A DNA stretch of 49,138 nt, from the NCBI GenBank assembly GCA_021848825.1, contig JAJZTQ010000020.1:2461-51598 (forward strand). The letters run 5' to 3'. The stretch's first letter is position 1. Every line of letters starts with the position of its first letter. Under the pieces are notes generated by a model. It was not told where the DNA came from and did not search any database. It worked only from the letters and a program-made list of their open reading frames with translations. Of this stretch, positions 34,747-44,038 are shown one piece after another. Position numbers and translations under genes: made by a program. The DNA comes from Pseudomonadota bacterium (GTDB taxonomy: Bacteria; Pseudomonadota; Gammaproteobacteria; Burkholderiales; JABEVD01).

Positions 34747-35463
34747 ATGAACAATAAAATTCTCCGCCCTTCCGAAAAATCGGAAAAACCCTGGTCTGCC
34801 CGAGAATCCTGGCGCATCTTCGGCATTATGTCAGAATTCTTCGAGGCGACGGAACGCCTCAACGCGATCCATCCCGCTGTCAGCATATTCGGCAGCGCAA
34901 GAACAAGCCCCAATCACGAATATTACAAGCTTACAGAAAAAATCGCCCGGCTGCTTTCCGACGCGGGATTTGCAGTGATTTCGGGAGGCGGACCGGGCAT
35001 CATGGAGGCTGCCAACAAGGGCGCCTTTTTCGGCCCTTCAGCCAGCATAGGCCTCAACATCCAGCTGATCCACGAGCAGCATTCGAACAAGTATCAGGAC
35101 ATCAGCCAGACCTTCAGGCATTTCTTCGCAAGGAAGGTGATGTTCGTGAAATTCGCTTCCGCCTATGTCGTGATGCCTGGCGGATTCGGGACGCTGGACG
35201 AACTCATGGAAGCGCTCACGCTCGTCCAGACGGGAAAGACCAGGAAAATACCGATCATCCTCGTCCATTCACCTTTCTGGAAGGGATTGATAGACTGGCT
35301 GAAGGAGGTCCTGGTAGCCGAAGGGATGATCGGCCCGGGAGATATCGACCTGATCCAGATCATCGACGAACCGGAAGCGGTTGTCGATGCCATTTTCAAG
35401 CATTACGAAACGAGAGGATTCTCTCCTTCCGAGGCGGAGCACGAAATCCAGCTCAATCTTTGA
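34747..35463 (+). CDS. LOG-family protein (putative cytokinin riboside phosphorylase)
   Basis: A 238-aa Rossmann-fold protein of the LOG/lysine-decarboxylase-like family. GGGPGIMEAANKGAF and the PGGFGTLDELMEALT signature (PGGxGT-x2-E) are intact. LOG enzymes hydrolyse nucleoside 5'-monophosphates to release the base; the in vivo substrate in free-living bacteria is unclear. The N-terminal extension ARESWRIFGIMSEFFEATERL precedes the fold. The ATG at 34747 has GGGA upstream. It is followed closely by the DUF2782 gene. Confidence 0.88.
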   Translation: MNNKILRPSEKSEKPWSARESWRIFGIMSEFFEATERLNAIHPAVSIFGSARTSPNHEYYKLTEKIARLLSDAGFAVISGGGPGIMEAANKGAFFGPSASIGLNIQLIHEQHSNKYQDISQTFRHFFARKVMFVKFASAYVVMPGGFGTLDELMEALTLVQTGKTRKIPIILVHSPFWKGLIDWLKEVLVAEGMIGPGDIDLIQIIDEPEAVVDAIFKHYETRGFSPSEAEHEIQLNL

Positions 35464-35510
35464 AGTTTTCGGATAGAATAGGACCTGTCGGTCACGAAAG
35501 TGGAAATCAA

Positions 35511-35828
35511 ATGCGTTACGCAATCATCGCTCTTCTCTGCCTATCTTCTTATCAGGCCCTGGCCGAAGACCCGAAGGGACTCGAACCTGTTCCGGATGGC
35601 CCTCCCTCCGTGGGAAAGGATGGCGAGCCCGAAGTGACCATCACCCAGAAAGGGGAGGCCAAGATAGAGGAATACCGCTCTCACGGCCATCTCTACATGA
35701 TCAAGGTCACGCCCAGGCATGGCGCCCCCTATTACCTGATCGACATGAAAGGTGACGGCAGGTTCATGCGCAGAGGATCGATCGATCCCGGGGTCCGCCC
35801 GCCGATGTGGGTCATAGACCGATTCTGA
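35511..35828 (+). CDS. DUF2782 small exported protein
   Basis: A 105-aa protein with a signal peptide (residues 1-18, YAIIALLCLSSYQALA) and a short mature part. EVTITQKGEAKIEEYR, MIKVTPRHGAPYYLID and D-P-G-V-R-P-P-M-W match DUF2782, which in betaproteobacteria is usually found between polA and thrB. Function is unknown; it probably acts in the periplasm. The ATG at 35511 is chosen because upstream in-frame codons overlap the LOG gene and would destroy the signal peptide. It ends one base before thrB. Confidence 0.85.
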   Translation: MRYAIIALLCLSSYQALAEDPKGLEPVPDGPPSVGKDGEPEVTITQKGEAKIEEYRSHGHLYMIKVTPRHGAPYYLIDMKGDGRFMRRGSIDPGVRPPMWVIDRF

Positions 35829-35829
35829 C

Positions 35830-36771
35830 ATGGCTGTCTTCACGACGGTCACGCCCGATCAGCTTTCGATCTGGCTGGAAAATTTCGATCTGGGAAAACT
35901 GGTCGATCTCCAGGGTATCGCCTCCGGAATAGAAAACACGAACTATTTCGTCACGACGGAGAAGGGGTCTTATGTCCTCACCCTTTTCGAGAAGCTGAAA
36001 GCGGAGGAGCTGCCCTATTACCTCAACCTCATGGCTCATCTGGCGAGCCGCGGCATTCCCTGTCCCAATCCCGTTCCCGACCATCAGCGCAACCTGCTCC
36101 GCTGCTTGAACGGCAAGCCCGCCACGATCGTCACGAAACTGAAGGGGAAATCGATAGAATACCCGGACGCGCATCATTGCAGCCGGATAGGAGCGATGCT
36201 CGCCAGGATCCATGTCGAGGGGAGAAGCTTCGCTGACAGCATGGAAAATCCGAGGGGAGCGAAATGGTGGGGGAGCGCCCTGCCCGAAATCCTTCCCTAT
36301 ACCGACGGGGATGAAGGCAGGCTGCTCGAGGAGGAAATCCTTTATCAGTCTGAATTCGATCACATCGACCTGCCTGAAGGGGTGATCCATGCGGATCTCT
36401 TCAGGGACAATGCGCTTTTCGACCAGGATTCGATAGGCGGACTGATCGACTTCTATTTCGCCTGCAACGACTGGCTGCTTCTGGACGTCGCCATCACCGT
36501 AAACGACTGGTGTCTCGATTCATCAAAGCGCCTCGATCGGGCGAAGGTGATCGCGCTCCTTTCAGCCTACGATGAAGTCAGAAAGCTCACCGAGGCCGAA
36601 AGAAAGGCCTGGCCGAGGATGTTAAGGCGTGCCGCGCTTCGCTTCTGGGTATCGCGCCTCTACGACTATTACCTGCCCAGGCCAGGCGAACTGGTCCATG
36701 CGAAGGATCCTGACCATTTCAGGGCCATACTCGAAGGCCATGTTTCAGACCAGGATCCTGTCTGGATCTAG
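35830..36771 (+). CDS. thrB: Homoserine kinase (APH-fold type)
   Basis: A 313-aa kinase with the aminoglycoside-phosphotransferase fold, phosphorylating homoserine for threonine synthesis. The start MAVFTTVTPDQLSIWL, GIASGIENTNYFV, VIHADLFRDNALF (catalytic D) and GLIDFYFACNDWLLLDVA (metal D) are typical of proteobacterial ThrB. It is the last gene of the plus-strand LOG-DUF2782-thrB run. Confidence 0.95.
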   Translation: MAVFTTVTPDQLSIWLENFDLGKLVDLQGIASGIENTNYFVTTEKGSYVLTLFEKLKAEELPYYLNLMAHLASRGIPCPNPVPDHQRNLLRCLNGKPATIVTKLKGKSIEYPDAHHCSRIGAMLARIHVEGRSFADSMENPRGAKWWGSALPEILPYTDGDEGRLLEEEILYQSEFDHIDLPEGVIHADLFRDNALFDQDSIGGLIDFYFACNDWLLLDVAITVNDWCLDSSKRLDRAKVIALLSAYDEVRKLTEAERKAWPRMLRRAALRFWVSRLYDYYLPRPGELVHAKDPDHFRAILEGHVSDQDPVWI

Positions 36772-36781
36772 CGTCAACGCT

Positions 36782-37588
36782 TTAGAATTCGATCGTTTCC
36801 CCGACCTTCATGACCCTGAGCTTCGCCTTTGCACGCTCGTTTCTGAGCGCAAGGGAGAATTCGGCCGGCGTGCCGGTCAGAACAGGGAAAGTGCCGTAAT
36901 GCATGGGGATGACCCAGGTCGGCCTGACGAGCTTCACCGCCATCGCAGCGCGCTCGGGCCCCATGGTGAAATGATCGCCTATGCAGGCGAGCATGACGTC
37001 GACCTTGTGGAAGCGGGGAATGAGGGACATGTCGGAGAAGAGATCTGTGTCCCCGGTATGATAGATCGCAGGGCCGTTTTTGATCATGATCAGGAATCCG
37101 CCGGGATTGCCGCCCATGTGGATTTCCTTCCCTTCAGGGGGCGTGACCGAGGAGCTGTGAACCGCAGGGATGAATGCGATCCTGACTTCGCCGTTCAGCA
37201 CCGAGATTTCGCCTCCGAAATTGCCCAGGGTGTCGAACCCGGCCTGATCTTTCGGGAAATCAGCGTATTTCACGAGACTCATGCCGAGATCGTAGGTCGT
37301 GACGAGCTTGGCGCCGGTTTTCTTCGCAATCTCGACGGCATTGCCGACATGGTCGAAATGCCCGTGGCTGATCAGAATCAGGTCGACCTTTCCGATCTTT
37401 TCGAGATCTTCCTTTCCTGACTTGTTGGCGGGATTGGTGATCCAGGGATCGATGAGCAGCACCTTCCCTTCAGGGGTTTTCACCTTGAAGGCGGAATGCC
37501 CATACCAGGTGAGCTCGGTCCGGGCTGCGAATCCGGTTGCAGGCAGGAAGAGCGCCAGAAGGACGACGAAAAATCTGATGAAGGGCAT
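36782..37588 (-). CDS. Exported UPF0173 metallo-beta-lactamase-fold hydrolase
   Basis: A 268-aa protein with a signal peptide (residues 1-21, FFVVLLALFLPATGFA-A) followed by a metallo-beta-lactamase fold of the UPF0173/YtkL-like type. The metal motif is HGHFDH; further ligands lie in PAVHSSS, YHTGDTDLFSDM and the late P-M-H-Y-G. Most family members are cytoplasmic, so the leader is notable. The substrate is not known. It converges with thrB, with 10 bp between them. Confidence 0.88.
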   Translation of the reverse strand: MPFIRFFVVLLALFLPATGFAARTELTWYGHSAFKVKTPEGKVLLIDPWITNPANKSGKEDLEKIGKVDLILISHGHFDHVGNAVEIAKKTGAKLVTTYDLGMSLVKYADFPKDQAGFDTLGNFGGEISVLNGEVRIAFIPAVHSSSVTPPEGKEIHMGGNPGGFLIMIKNGPAIYHTGDTDLFSDMSLIPRFHKVDVMLACIGDHFTMGPERAAMAVKLVRPTWVIPMHYGTFPVLTGTPAEFSLALRNERAKAKLRVMKVGETIEF

Positions 37589-37626
37589 GCTTTTTCTCCT
37601 CGTTGGTTTTTCCGGAGTATAGCATG

Positions 37627-38028
37627 CTAGCTCAAGTCGATTTTGCTCCTCATTGCCTTGATCCCGCCCCTTTTCGCCTTCTTCTCCAGCCTTCTTTCCA
37701 TCGAAGCCCTGGTCGGCCTGGTCGGTTTTCTCTTCTTCAGCGGGCCTGAAACGCTCGAGACCAATTCCTTCAGGCGTTCGATCGCATCCTCCCTGTTCAA
37801 CTGCTGGTTCCTGAAGCGCTGCGCCTTTATGACGATGACCCCCTCGTCCGTTATCCTGCCGTCCTTCAATGCAAGAAGCCTTTCCTTGATCGGCTCCGGA
37901 AGGGAGGATTTTCTGATGTCGAAGCGGAGATGGATGGCTGAAGAGACCTTGTTGACGTTCTGACCACCCGCACCCTGCGCCCTGATTGCGGTGAATTCGA
38001 TTTCGTCTTCGGGGACAGACAATTTCAT
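37627..38028 (-). CDS. arfB: ArfB-type peptidyl-tRNA hydrolase
   Basis: A 133-aa ribosome-rescue factor. [19 protein letters not shown] carries the catalytic GGQ at residues 21-23. The C-terminal basic tail ([27 protein letters not shown]) enters the mRNA channel of stalled ribosomes. The ATG overlaps the mutM stop (ATGA); the longer frame to 38493 lies inside mutM and is rejected. The stop lies close to a short inverted sequence before the divergent metallo-hydrolase promoter region. Confidence 0.93.
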   Translation of the reverse strand: MKLSVPEDEIEFTAIRAQGAGGQNVNKVSSAIHLRFDIRKSSLPEPIKERLLALKDGRITDEGVIVIKAQRFRNQQLNREDAIERLKELVSSVSGPLKKRKPTRPTRASMERRLEKKAKRGGIKAMRSKIDLS

Positions 38029-38837
38029 TTCTGGCAACGGGGGCAATAGAAAGTCGATCGCTGGCCCTGTCTGACCTGCCTGATGGGCGCCGAGCAGTTC
38101 TGACAGGGGAGCCCTGCCCTCGCGTAAACGAAATGGCTGTGCTGGAAGTATCCCGGATTTCCCGAGGAATCGAGGAAATCCCTCAGACTGCTCCCTCCGG
38201 CATCCAGCGCCTCCCGAAGGGTGGAGCGGATTTCTTCGGCAAGCCTCATGTAGCGCTTCAGCCCCACTTTTCCGGCAGCCCTGAGCGGACTGATTCGAGC
38301 CCTGTACAGCGCTTCGCTGGCATAGATGTTCCCCACCCCGACCAGGACATGATGATCCATCAGGAAAGGCTTGATTGCCATGGTCCGCCCCCTTGAAAGA
38401 TCGTGCAGCATTTTTCCGGAAAATTCCTCGTCCAGTGGCTCCATGCCGAGACGCTTCAGCAGGGGATGAAGGAGCGCATTTCCTTTTTCCCATATCACTG
38501 CGCCGAATCGCCTGGGATCCCTCAGCCTGACGAGGCTCCCGTCAGTGAAGCTCAGATCGAAATGATCGTGCTTCGAAGGCTGCTCGTATTGCTTCAGGAA
38601 TCGCAGGCTTCCCGACATGCCGAGGTGAAGGATCAGCGTTCCCTTTCCGCAATCGAAAAGAAGGTATTTCCCTCGCCTTGAAATGCCCGAAAGGGCGCAT
38701 CCGACGATCTCCTTCGAAAGGTCCCCGGAAATCGGCCATCTCAGCGACTGCCTGATTTGCGCCCCGGCTATTCTTTTTCCCGAAACATGGGGCTCGAGCC
38801 CCCTCCTGGTGGTCTCGACTTCAGGAAGCTCCGGCAT
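38025..38837 (-). CDS. mutM: Formamidopyrimidine-DNA glycosylase
   Basis: A 270-aa DNA-repair enzyme that removes 8-oxoguanine and cleaves the abasic site. The N-terminal [18 protein letters not shown] includes the catalytic P2 and E3. [22 protein letters not shown] and the C-terminal zinc finger (CQNC ... CPRC) are all present. It overlaps the DUF4340 gene by 17 bp and arfB by 4 bp, so it lies in the ABC-transporter operon. Confidence 0.97.
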   Translation of the reverse strand: MPELPEVETTRRGLEPHVSGKRIAGAQIRQSLRWPISGDLSKEIVGCALSGISRRGKYLLFDCGKGTLILHLGMSGSLRFLKQYEQPSKHDHFDLSFTDGSLVRLRDPRRFGAVIWEKGNALLHPLLKRLGMEPLDEEFSGKMLHDLSRGRTMAIKPFLMDHHVLVGVGNIYASEALYRARISPLRAAGKVGLKRYMRLAEEIRSTLREALDAGGSSLRDFLDSSGNPGYFQHSHFVYARAGLPCQNCSAPIRQVRQGQRSTFYCPRCQK

Positions 38838-39282
38838 GATCTTCCTCCAGTTCGGAAAGGGAAGGAACGAGGGCGTATTTCGCGGAAATCAGGTATACGG
38901 CGTTTCCCTTCGCGACATATTGCTGGCCTGTGACGGGATTCAGCATGCCGAAATCGAATTCCTCGCTGTCTATGCTGATGCGAAGAACAGGCTTTTCCAG
39001 CCCGAATCTCGAGATCTCCCTTGCTTCCAGTCTGTTTCCCGACCTCGCCTTGAGAAGGGAAAGGACATTCGCAACTTTATCAGGGCTCGCCATGCCTTTC
39101 ACAGGCCTTGTGATTTCCCATCCCTTTTCGCTTTTTTGCAGAACGATCTCGGGCATCCCTTCCCTTGCTATCCTGATTATCTTCGCTTCCTCCGAAGCAG
39201 AATCGGAAAGGGAATAGCCTTGATGGGGCCTGAAATAGATCAATGCCGCCAGAAGCAGTGCAGCGAAAACAAGGATTTTCAT
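38821..39282 (-). CDS. DUF4340 exported protein
   Basis: A 153-aa protein with an N-terminal membrane anchor or signal (MKILVFAALLLAALIYF). The remainder fits DUF4340: GWEITRPVKGMASPDKVANVLSLL, SRFGLEKPVLRISID and GMLNPVTGQQYV. Such proteins regularly follow Gld-type ABC genes and are thought to act with them at the membrane. The start overlaps the gldG stop (ATGA) and the end runs 17 bp into mutM. Confidence 0.85.
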   Translation of the reverse strand: MKILVFAALLLAALIYFRPHQGYSLSDSASEEAKIIRIAREGMPEIVLQKSEKGWEITRPVKGMASPDKVANVLSLLKARSGNRLEAREISRFGLEKPVLRISIDSEEFDFGMLNPVTGQQYVAKGNAVYLISAKYALVPSLSELEEDHAGAS

Positions 39283-40562
39283 CTTCTCTTCCAGCCCAGG
39301 AATGCGGCGATGGAGACGAAAAGGAGAGGAATGCCGAAAAGCAGGCCAATGGCCATGAATGACGCCTTCGTCTTCGAAAGAAGCATGCTCGAATCGAGCG
39401 TCGCCTTCGGCTGAACGCTGATCAGCTTCTCGTCCCTCGAGAGCCAGTTGACGAGATTCACCCCGAAATCCATGTTTCCGCCGTTGCCCACATAGGTATT
39501 TGCCAGAAATTCCCCGCTTCCCACGACTGCAATGCGCTGCTCCCTGCCGTCGATGTTCCTCTCCATGCCGACCGCCAGAGTGAAAGGCCCCTTTTCATTC
39601 CCCACCGTGAGCCTGCCGTTCTGGGCGGCCTCCACGAGCGGCGTGACATGCCACCCGCTTCCTTCCCTGACGCCTATCTGGCGCGCGAAAGGAAAAACCG
39701 TCACGAGATCGAAATTTCGCGTGACCGGATGGGATCCGTAGAGCGTGCCCAGCGCCCAGTTTTCAGGCGCATTGAGCTTCACCGATGAAGGATCGATCAC
39801 CGTTCCCGGCGTGAGCAGGAGGCCCAGCTTGTCGGCAAGCGGCTGAAGGCCGTGCAGGGGCTCCCCGCCCTCGTTTTGCTGGTCCACCAGCCACAAAAGG
39901 TTCCCGCCCCGGTCGACATAAGCCTCTATCTTCTTCGCTTCCCCCGGAAGAAGATCGATCTGGGGCGATGTCAGCAGGAGAACGCTCATGTTCTCCGGCA
40001 GATCCTGGACAAGCGCGAGATTGACGCTGCCCGTCGAAAAACCGTTCTGCTTGAGTTTCCTGCCGAAATCGCCCAGATCGAAATTCGCGATGCCGTCCAG
40101 CTTCCTTTCGCCGTGACCGGAAAGGGCCAGCACCAGCCTTCCTTCCTTTCTCGAAAGCCTGATCATCAGGTTGTCGAAAGCTTGCTCGTTCAATGACGAC
40201 AATCTGCCCGTCTTGCCGCCGTATTTCACGATCATCTCTCCATCCATCGTGACCCCTGCCTTTTCGGCAAGCTTGGGCTCCTCGACAGGGTCGACGAAAT
40301 CGAGCGATATGTCGGACTTGGCGCGCCTGTAGGGCGCAAGGAAATCCTTCACTCTCTGCTGTATGTTGCCGAACTTGGGATCGTTCCTGGAGGCATAGGA
40401 AGTGATGGAAATGGGGCCTTTCGCTTTCTCGAGAAGGTCGACCGTGACGTCGCTCAGGCTGTTCCTTCCGTTCTGCGTGAGATCCCATGTCTTCACGTAT
40501 TGCGCTGAAATGAAGCCGAGCATGAACACGATGGCGAGGAGGAGCAGGGGCTTCGTCTTCAT
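39279..40562 (-). CDS. GldG-type ABC transporter auxiliary protein
   Basis: A 427-aa protein with an N-terminal helix (LLLLAIVFMLGFISA) and a C-terminal helix (FMAIGLLFGIPLLFVSIAAFLGW), the middle being periplasmic. DLTQNGRNSLSD, ALSGHGERKL, LLTSPQIDLLPGEAKKIEAYVDRGG and VVGSGEFLAN are typical of the GldG/ABC-2 DUF4350-like family. In Bacteroidetes GldG belongs to the gliding GldAFG transporter; in proteobacteria the cargo is unknown. The ATG at 40562 overlaps the permease stop. Confidence 0.85.
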   Translation of the reverse strand: MKTKPLLLLAIVFMLGFISAQYVKTWDLTQNGRNSLSDVTVDLLEKAKGPISITSYASRNDPKFGNIQQRVKDFLAPYRRAKSDISLDFVDPVEEPKLAEKAGVTMDGEMIVKYGGKTGRLSSLNEQAFDNLMIRLSRKEGRLVLALSGHGERKLDGIANFDLGDFGRKLKQNGFSTGSVNLALVQDLPENMSVLLLTSPQIDLLPGEAKKIEAYVDRGGNLLWLVDQQNEGGEPLHGLQPLADKLGLLLTPGTVIDPSSVKLNAPENWALGTLYGSHPVTRNFDLVTVFPFARQIGVREGSGWHVTPLVEAAQNGRLTVGNEKGPFTLAVGMERNIDGREQRIAVVGSGEFLANTYVGNGGNMDFGVNLVNWLSRDEKLISVQPKATLDSSMLLSKTKASFMAIGLLFGIPLLFVSIAAFLGWKRR

Positions 40563-41293
40563 TTCAGTCTGTCCAGGCGCCATATCGAAAGCGTCAGAAA
40601 AAGGAAGGTGAAAAGCAGGAAATAGGCGATATCGCCCGTATTGATCAGTCCCTGGTTGAAATTGTCGAAATGAGCGGAAGGCGAGACGAGATGGAATACA
40701 TTTCCCGCCTTTCCCGTTCCGAAGCTGATCGCCCAGAGCCCGAGGAGCGCGCCCACCCCTCCTGCCGCTGCAAGGAAGGGATATCTCGTGAGGCTGGAGA
40801 CGTAGAGGCCGAGGGCAGAAAAGCTCGCCGACGCGAGCAGCAATCCGAGAAAATTGGAGGCCAGGAGGCCGAAATCGAGTTTTCCTCCCAGGAGCAGGGT
40901 GAGCGGCATCAGAAGGACAAGCAGCATCGCGCAGAAGAGGAAGGTCATCAGCCCCAGAAACTTGCCGAGCACGATGGTCGAAGAAGAGATGGGCGCAGAG
41001 ATCAGGAGGGTGAGGGTCTGGTTCCTGACTTCTTCCGCGACCAGGCGCATCGTGAAAAGCGGGATGATCATCAGGAAGATCATCATGGCGGCCGAAAAAA
41101 GCGGCGCCGCTATCCATTCGGTCACGCCCGGAGGATTGAGGAGCTGCTGGAGCCTTGCCTGGACGCCGAGAAAGGCATCGAGCCTGGCAAGGAATATCCA
41201 TGCGAGTATGACCTGGAAAATCGCCAGTATGATCCAGGCCAGCGGCGAATCGAAAAGCGTCCTGATTTCCTTTCGCGCGATGACCCCGATCAT
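40559..41293 (-). CDS. GldF-type ABC-2 permease
   Basis: A 244-aa integral membrane protein with about six helices, beginning MIGVIARKEIRTLFDSPLAW. EEVRNQTLTLLISAPISSSTIVLGKF is the ABC-2 coupling-helix motif. The ATG at 41293 overlaps the ATPase stop (ATGA). It works with the ATPase upstream and GldG downstream. Confidence 0.88.
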   Translation of the reverse strand: MIGVIARKEIRTLFDSPLAWIILAIFQVILAWIFLARLDAFLGVQARLQQLLNPPGVTEWIAAPLFSAAMMIFLMIIPLFTMRLVAEEVRNQTLTLLISAPISSSTIVLGKFLGLMTFLFCAMLLVLLMPLTLLLGGKLDFGLLASNFLGLLLASASFSALGLYVSSLTRYPFLAAAGGVGALLGLWAISFGTGKAGNVFHLVSPSAHFDNFNQGLINTGDIAYFLLFTFLFLTLSIWRLDRLK

Positions 41294-42186
41294 GGCGCCT
41301 CCTTGGTCAGCTCGGCAAAAAAAGCCTCCAGGCTGGCAGGGTTGATCCGCTGCAATCCCCAATTCCTCTCCTGAGCGAATCTGATCAGGGTATCGGTGGG
41401 ATCGAAGCCGTCACGCGGATGGACAAGGAAAAGGCCGCCCGGGCCGATTTCCACCTTGTCTATGCCCTCGATTCCTGAAATCTCCTCGATCGATGGCGGA
41501 TTCCTGAATCCTGCCTCGATGAATCCTTTTTTCGCTTCTATCTTTCCGCTGTAGACCTGTTTTCCATGGTTGAGAATTTCCACCCTGTCGCAGATGCTTT
41601 CGACTTCGGAAAGAATATGGGTGGAAAGGATCACGCCGCGGCTGTTACCTATTTCCCTGATCAATGCCCTGATTTCCCTGATCTGGTTGGGATCCAGCCC
41701 GGAAGTCGGCTCGTCGAGCACGACGATTTCCGGATCGTGAACGATCGCCTGGGCGATGCCCAGGCGCTGCTGGTAGCCTTTGGACAGCGAGCCTATCAGG
41801 CGTCTCCCGACCTCTTTCAGCCCGCACTTCTGCTTGGCCGTTTCGATTTCTTTCGCGCCATGGAGCTTTGCTGCGAACCTGAGATAATCGTCGACGCGCA
41901 TTTCCCTGTAAAGCGGGGGAACCTCTGGAAGATAGCCCAGCCTCGCCTTCGCCTGAAGCGGCTTGTCATATAGATCGATTCCGCACAGGCTGACCTTTCC
42001 CGAATCCGGCCTGATGTTTCCCGTGATCATGCGCATCGTACTGCTTTTCCCGGCCCCGTTGGGACCGAGAAGGCCGAGCACCTCCCCCCTTTTCAGTTCG
42101 AGCGAGACATTTTCGACGGCAACATGGCATCCATAGCAGAGATGAAGTCCGCGCGCCTGGAGAAGAAGGGAAGTATCCGACATCAT
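41290..42186 (-). CDS. GldA-type ABC transporter ATPase
   Basis: A 298-aa ABC ATPase. Walker A GPNGAGKSS is at 41-49, the signature LSKGYQQRLG and Walker B EIVVLDEPTSGLDP follow, then the H-loop STHILSEVE. The C-terminal extension is typical of GldA/CcmA-type exporters. It is the first gene of a six-gene operon ending with mutM and arfB. Two start ATGs (42186 and 42183) are equally likely. Confidence 0.92.
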   Translation of the reverse strand: MMSDTSLLLQARGLHLCYGCHVAVENVSLELKRGEVLGLLGPNGAGKSSTMRMITGNIRPDSGKVSLCGIDLYDKPLQAKARLGYLPEVPPLYREMRVDDYLRFAAKLHGAKEIETAKQKCGLKEVGRRLIGSLSKGYQQRLGIAQAIVHDPEIVVLDEPTSGLDPNQIREIRALIREIGNSRGVILSTHILSEVESICDRVEILNHGKQVYSGKIEAKKGFIEAGFRNPPSIEEISGIEGIDKVEIGPGGLFLVHPRDGFDPTDTLIRFAQERNWGLQRINPASLEAFFAELTKEAP

Positions 42187-42292
42187 GGCAATATACTCTT
42201 GTGGTGCAGCTCAAATATACCTAATATGCGGGTATTGTTGAACGAAATTCTGATCCCGCCCTCTAAATTAGCTTTGACTGCCATTTCCCAGG
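42187..42292. promoter_or_regulatory. Divergent promoter region, ABC operon / TPR-lolB operon
   Basis: This 106-bp AT-rich gap separates two divergent operons. On the minus strand TTCAAC-N17-TATATT is a possible promoter for the ABC operon. On the plus strand TTGAAC followed by TCTAAA after 18 nt is a weak candidate for the lipoprotein gene. The two -35 regions overlap, so mutual interference is possible. Confidence 0.35.
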
Positions 42293-44038
42293 ATGAATCC
42301 CAAACATATCGCCATCGCATTCCTGCCCATCCTGCTCGCAGCCTGCGCGCAGCATCCGGTCAGGCCTTCTGCTGAAACGAAGCCTGTTTCCAAGCCTGTC
42401 GAGGCGAAGCCGGCAATGGTAAAACCTGCAGAGCCCAAGCTCCCGGACGTTGCTTTGAGCGATGACCTGCTTTTCGAGTTCCTGCTCGGCGAGATCGCAG
42501 GGCAGCGGGGGGATATCGGCATGGCCACTGAAGCCTATGTCGACATGGCCAACAAGACCAGGGACCCGAGGATAGTGAAGAGGGCGCTGGATATTTCGCT
42601 CTATTCAGGCAACAACAAGGATGCGATGGAGATGGCGAAGCTGCTCACCACCATCGATCCCGAATCGGCAAAGGCAAAGGAAACCCTTTCGGCGCTGCTC
42701 GCCCACAGCGACAACCTGGAAGTGGCCCGCCCCAACATAGAAAAGCTGCTATCACAGCAGAAAGGCGATAATCTTGCGAAAAGCCTGATGCAGCTGGACA
42801 GCCTTTTCGTCAGGCAGGCCGACAGGAAAGCCGTGCTTTCGACCGTAGAGGGCCTGACGAAACCCTATCTCGACCTTCCTGAAGCGCATTATGCCATCGC
42901 CATCGCAGCCTTTCGCGCAGGGGAGATCCGGCTCGCCCTCGATGAAGACGAAAAAGCGCAGTCGATGCGCCCGGACTGGGAGACGGCCGCCCTTCTGAAG
43001 GCCCAGATCCTGGAACAAACGGACAAACAGGCGCTCCTTCCCTTCCTTTCGGATTTCCTCGAGAAATATCCCAGATCGCAGGAAGTGCGCCTCGCCTATG
43101 CGAAGGTCCTCGTATCCGAAAAGAAGTTCGAGGAGGCGCACAAGGAATTCTCCGAGCTGAAGAAGCTCTTTCCAAAGAACCCGGATGTCGCATTCGCAGT
43201 CGGACTGCTTTCGCTTCAGCTCGGCAATTTCGACGAAGCGATTTCGGATTTCAAGGATCTTCTTCGCATCGGATACCAGAACAAGGATCTCGTTCGCTTC
43301 TATATCGCGCAAGGCTACGAGCTGAAAAAAAGCTGGAATGATGCGGTGAAATGGTACGAAGCGATAGGAGAAGGCCCCCAGTACCTCCCCGCCAGGACAA
43401 GGGTTGCGGTCATCCTGATGCAAACCCAGGGCATTTCCAAGGCGAGGCAATACCTGCACGGCATCCACACTTCGAATTCCAAGCAGAAGGCCTTCCTGGT
43501 CCTTGCCGAAGCCCAGCTGCTGCATGACTCGAAGGACTATCGCGGCGCCTATTCCGTTCTGAAAAAAGGGGTCGAAACCTACCCCGATTCCCCGGACCTG
43601 CTCTACGACGAGTCGATGGCTGCCGAGAAAATGGGGAAGATACGCGAGGCCGAACGGAGCCTGAGAAAGCTGATCAAGCTCCAGCCCGAGTATGCCCAGG
43701 CCTACAATGCGCTCGGCTATACCCTGGTCGAGCACACGAACCGCTACAAGGAGGCCCTGCCTTTGCTGCAGAAGGCGCTTTCCCTCTCTCCCGAAGATCC
43801 CTTCATCCTGGACAGCATGGGCTGGCTGCAGTACAAGATGGGAAACATTCCTTCCAGTCTGGATTTCCTCGAGCGCGCCTACAAGGGAAGAAAGGATCCG
43901 GAAATCGCAGCGCATCTCGTCGAAGTGCTTTGGGCCAAGGGCCAGCATGAAGATGCGGAAAAACTGCTGAAGTCTTCCCTCAAGGAACATCCGGACAACG
44001 ATGCGCTATTGAAGAGCAAGAGAATAATAAGCCATTGA
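42293..44038 (+). CDS. TPR-repeat lipoprotein
   Basis: A 581-aa protein. The N-terminus (PKHIAIAFLPILLAAC) is a lipoprotein signal with the lipobox L-A-A-C at C18, so it is probably outer-membrane anchored. A Pro/Lys/Ala-rich linker follows, then a long array of TPR-like helical repeats (e.g. VAFAVGLLSLQLGNFDEAISDF, AYNALGYTLVEHTNRYKEAL, FILDSMGWLQYKMGNIPSSL). The LGYTLVE...LDSMGW pattern is common to this family next to lolB. The role is not settled; envelope assembly is likely from context. It overlaps lolB by TTGA. Confidence 0.88.
   Translation: MNPKHIAIAFLPILLAACAQHPVRPSAETKPVSKPVEAKPAMVKPAEPKLPDVALSDDLLFEFLLGEIAGQRGDIGMATEAYVDMANKTRDPRIVKRALDISLYSGNNKDAMEMAKLLTTIDPESAKAKETLSALLAHSDNLEVARPNIEKLLSQQKGDNLAKSLMQLDSLFVRQADRKAVLSTVEGLTKPYLDLPEAHYAIAIAAFRAGEIRLALDEDEKAQSMRPDWETAALLKAQILEQTDKQALLPFLSDFLEKYPRSQEVRLAYAKVLVSEKKFEEAHKEFSELKKLFPKNPDVAFAVGLLSLQLGNFDEAISDFKDLLRIGYQNKDLVRFYIAQGYELKKSWNDAVKWYEAIGEGPQYLPARTRVAVILMQTQGISKARQYLHGIHTSNSKQKAFLVLAEAQLLHDSKDYRGAYSVLKKGVETYPDSPDLLYDESMAAEKMGKIREAERSLRKLIKLQPEYAQAYNALGYTLVEHTNRYKEALPLLQKALSLSPEDPFILDSMGWLQYKMGNIPSSLDFLERAYKGRKDPEIAAHLVEVLWAKGQHEDAEKLLKSSLKEHPDNDALLKSKRIISH

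Noticed and set aside
37627-38493. A 288-aa release factor read from an upstream start
   Set aside because: The first 155 residues are an out-of-frame reading of mutM; the real arfB begins at the ATGA overlap at 38028.
39279-41201. A 640-aa version of GldG
   Set aside because: The extra N-terminal part is the permease gene read in another frame; the ATG at 40562 overlaps the permease stop as do the other operon junctions.
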